Source of the DNA: an uncultured Oscillospiraceae bacterium
GTDB lineage: Bacteria > Bacillota > Clostridia > Oscillospirales > Oscillospiraceae
Direction of reading: 5' to 3'
Assembly: GCA_934546725.1 (NCBI GenBank)
Contig: CAKTED010000126.1
Coordinates: 1-5,390 of the forward strand
DNA: 5,390 bases
The notes under the pieces: model-generated
The model's input: only the letters and a program-made list of their open reading frames with translations
What the model was told of the DNA's origin: nothing
Database searches by the model: none
Position numbers and translations under genes: made by a program
Shown here: one piece after another, positions 4,399-5,390 of the stretch
Layout of the letters: every line of letters starts with the position of its first letter
How positions within the stretch are numbered: the first letter of the stretch is position 1

Positions 4399-5390
4399 AC
4401 TGCTTCTTTCTTTTGCGGTTTGCTATCGGGTTTGCAAGCGCCGCCTCGCGGAGACCGGTGTCCTCAACGTGGGTGTATATCTGCGTTGTATTGAGGCTCT
4501 CGTGACCGAGAACGTCCTGAAGAGTGCGAACGTCAACTCCGTTCTGGAGCATGAGCGTCGCGGCGGTGTGCCGCAGCTTGTGAGTTGTGATATGCGTCGT
4601 ATCTATCCCTGCGGCGAGCAGATTTTTTTCCACCATTTTCTGAACGCCGCGAACGCTGATGCGGCAGAGATTACGGCTTATAAACAGCGCGTTTTTGTCG
4701 CTATCGGCCAGGTTTTCACTGTCCCGAACGGCGAGGTAGTCGTCTATGGCGTCCTTCACCTCCGGGGTTATAAAAATGACGCGATCCTTGTTGCCCTTGC
4801 CGTGGACGCGTATGGAATCGTCCGAAACGTCCTCAAGATTCATCCCGACAAGCTCGGATACACGCAGGCCGCAGCTCATGAAGAGGAGCAGAATGCAGTA
4901 ATCGCGCAGCTCGAACGGCCCACGCACGGAGTCGAGCAGGCGCTCGCATTCATCCTCGTGAAGGAAATGCGGCAGAGATTTTTTGAGCTTCGGGTTATCC
5001 ATGGCTTCAGCCGGATTGCGGTCCGTCAGACGCGCCGTTTTGCACAGATAGGCGTAAAAGGAACGGATGGAGGCAAGCTTGCGCGCGCGGCTGACGGCAG
5101 TGAGTCCGGAGTTGGTTTCGTCGCGCGTCTTGAGCTTGCCTATGCCGCTGCGTTTGTTTGAAAGAAAGGCGAGAAAATCCAGAATATCGGACGCGCTGAC
5201 TGAGCTTATAAGCGCCAGGTCAACGTCCAGTATGTCGATTTCGTCAAAATCCGTGTCCTCGGGCACAAGGCCGCGCGAGAGCTTTATATAGCGGAAAAAC
5301 ATCCGCAGGTCGAGATAATAGCTCTGAACCGTGCGCGGAGAGTGATTCAGTATGTTCTGATGGTAGGAAAGAAAGTCCTTTATGATACGC
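4397..5390 (-). CDS. Xer-type tyrosine recombinase, 5' end outside window
   Basis: The frame is open to the right edge. The Met at 5302 is internal: the 29 codons upstream encode FLSYHQNILNHSPRTVQSYY, a typical Xer core-binding (SAM-like) start, so the true N-terminus lies just outside. At least 330 residues. These enzymes cut and rejoin DNA through a Tyr-DNA intermediate. Counting from the Met at 5302, all six catalytic residues are present: Arg147 (CGLRVSELVG), Lys169 (HGKGNKDR), His241 and Arg244 (THKLRHTAAT), His267 (LGHES) and Tyr276 (NTTQIYTHV, codon 4475-4477). The pattern is closest to XerC/XerD, which resolve chromosome dimers at dif, but XerC, XerD and a Xer-like integrase cannot be separated here. 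No att sites, excisionase or phage genes are in view. A basic RKRKKQ tail ends the protein. Confidence 0.9.
   Translation of the reverse strand, partial: RIIKDFLSYHQNILNHSPRTVQSYYLDLRMFFRYIKLSRGLVPEDTDFDEIDILDVDLALISSVSASDILDFLAFLSNKRSGIGKLKTRDETNSGLTAVSRARKLASIRSFYAYLCKTARLTDRNPAEAMDNPKLKKSLPHFLHEDECERLLDSVRGPFELRDYCILLLFMSCGLRVSELVGMNLEDVSDDSIRVHGKGNKDRVIFITPEVKDAIDDYLAVRDSENLADSDKNALFISRNLCRISVRGVQKMVEKNLLAAGIDTTHITTHKLRHTAATLMLQNGVDVRTLQDVLGHESLNTTQIYTHVEDTGLREAALANPIANRKRKKQ

Noticed and set aside
4469..5161. A 230-codon open frame on the plus strand
   Set aside because: It is antisense to the tyrosine recombinase, whose frame has all catalytic motifs. No recognisable domain in the antisense translation.
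5300..5302. ATG at 5302 as the start of the recombinase
   Set aside because: The same frame continues upstream to the window edge with a typical Xer N-terminal sequence, and no ribosome site precedes this ATG.
4362..5390. A mobile element or integron carrying the recombinase
   Set aside because: No direct repeats, attachment-site-like sequence, excisionase, transposase or cassette genes are visible near it.

Overview
The window looks like chromosomal DNA from a low-to-mid GC anaerobic Firmicute, most likely a gut-type Clostridia (Oscillospiraceae/Ruminococcaceae-like). The pointers are strong GGAGG-type ribosome sites, SigA-type promoters, a tandem glycine riboswitch with an intrinsic terminator, and GC-rich genes separated by AT-rich spacers. 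The genus is inference. No rRNA, tRNA, CRISPR array, insertion sequence or prophage module is visible.

Layout. (1) Positions 1-1476, minus strand: the N-terminal 492 codons of a secreted S15-family Xaa-Pro dipeptidyl-peptidase (PepX type), running off the left edge. (2) Positions 1477-1829: an AT-rich divergent intergenic region with one good promoter for pepX, two candidate plus-strand promoters and a perfect inverted repeat. (3) Positions 1830-2747, plus strand: an XdhC/CoxI-family molybdenum-hydroxylase maturation factor whose two domains are in the reverse of the textbook order. (4) Positions 2728-3384, minus strand: an RluA-type pseudouridine synthase, convergent with and overlapping xdhC by 20 bp. 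(5) Positions 3385-3714: a second divergent intergenic region with a perfect-consensus promoter (TTGACA, 17 bp, TATAAT), a two-aptamer glycine riboswitch and a terminator. (6) Positions 3715-4356, plus strand: a seven-helix UPF0126/TRIC-family membrane protein (Pfam 'glycine transporter'), followed by a strong, probably bidirectional terminator. (7) Positions 4397-5390, minus strand: a Xer-type tyrosine recombinase with all six catalytic residues, running off the right edge.

The clearest functional unit is the glycine switch plus the TRIC/UPF0126 gene. The 3' strand of the second aptamer's P1 helix is also the 5' arm of the terminator, so glycine binding should favour read-through and raise expression of the membrane protein. 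The leader and the inter-aptamer linker can form a 5-bp helix matching the leader-linker kink-turn of tandem glycine riboswitches. This links the membrane protein to glycine handling. The other genes appear to be independent single-gene units: extracellular proline-peptide digestion, molybdoenzyme maturation, RNA modification and DNA recombination. I found no convincing evidence of a wholly new system. The items most worth a second look are the riboswitch/terminator architecture, the permuted XdhC, the convergent gene overlap and the N-terminal extension of PepX.
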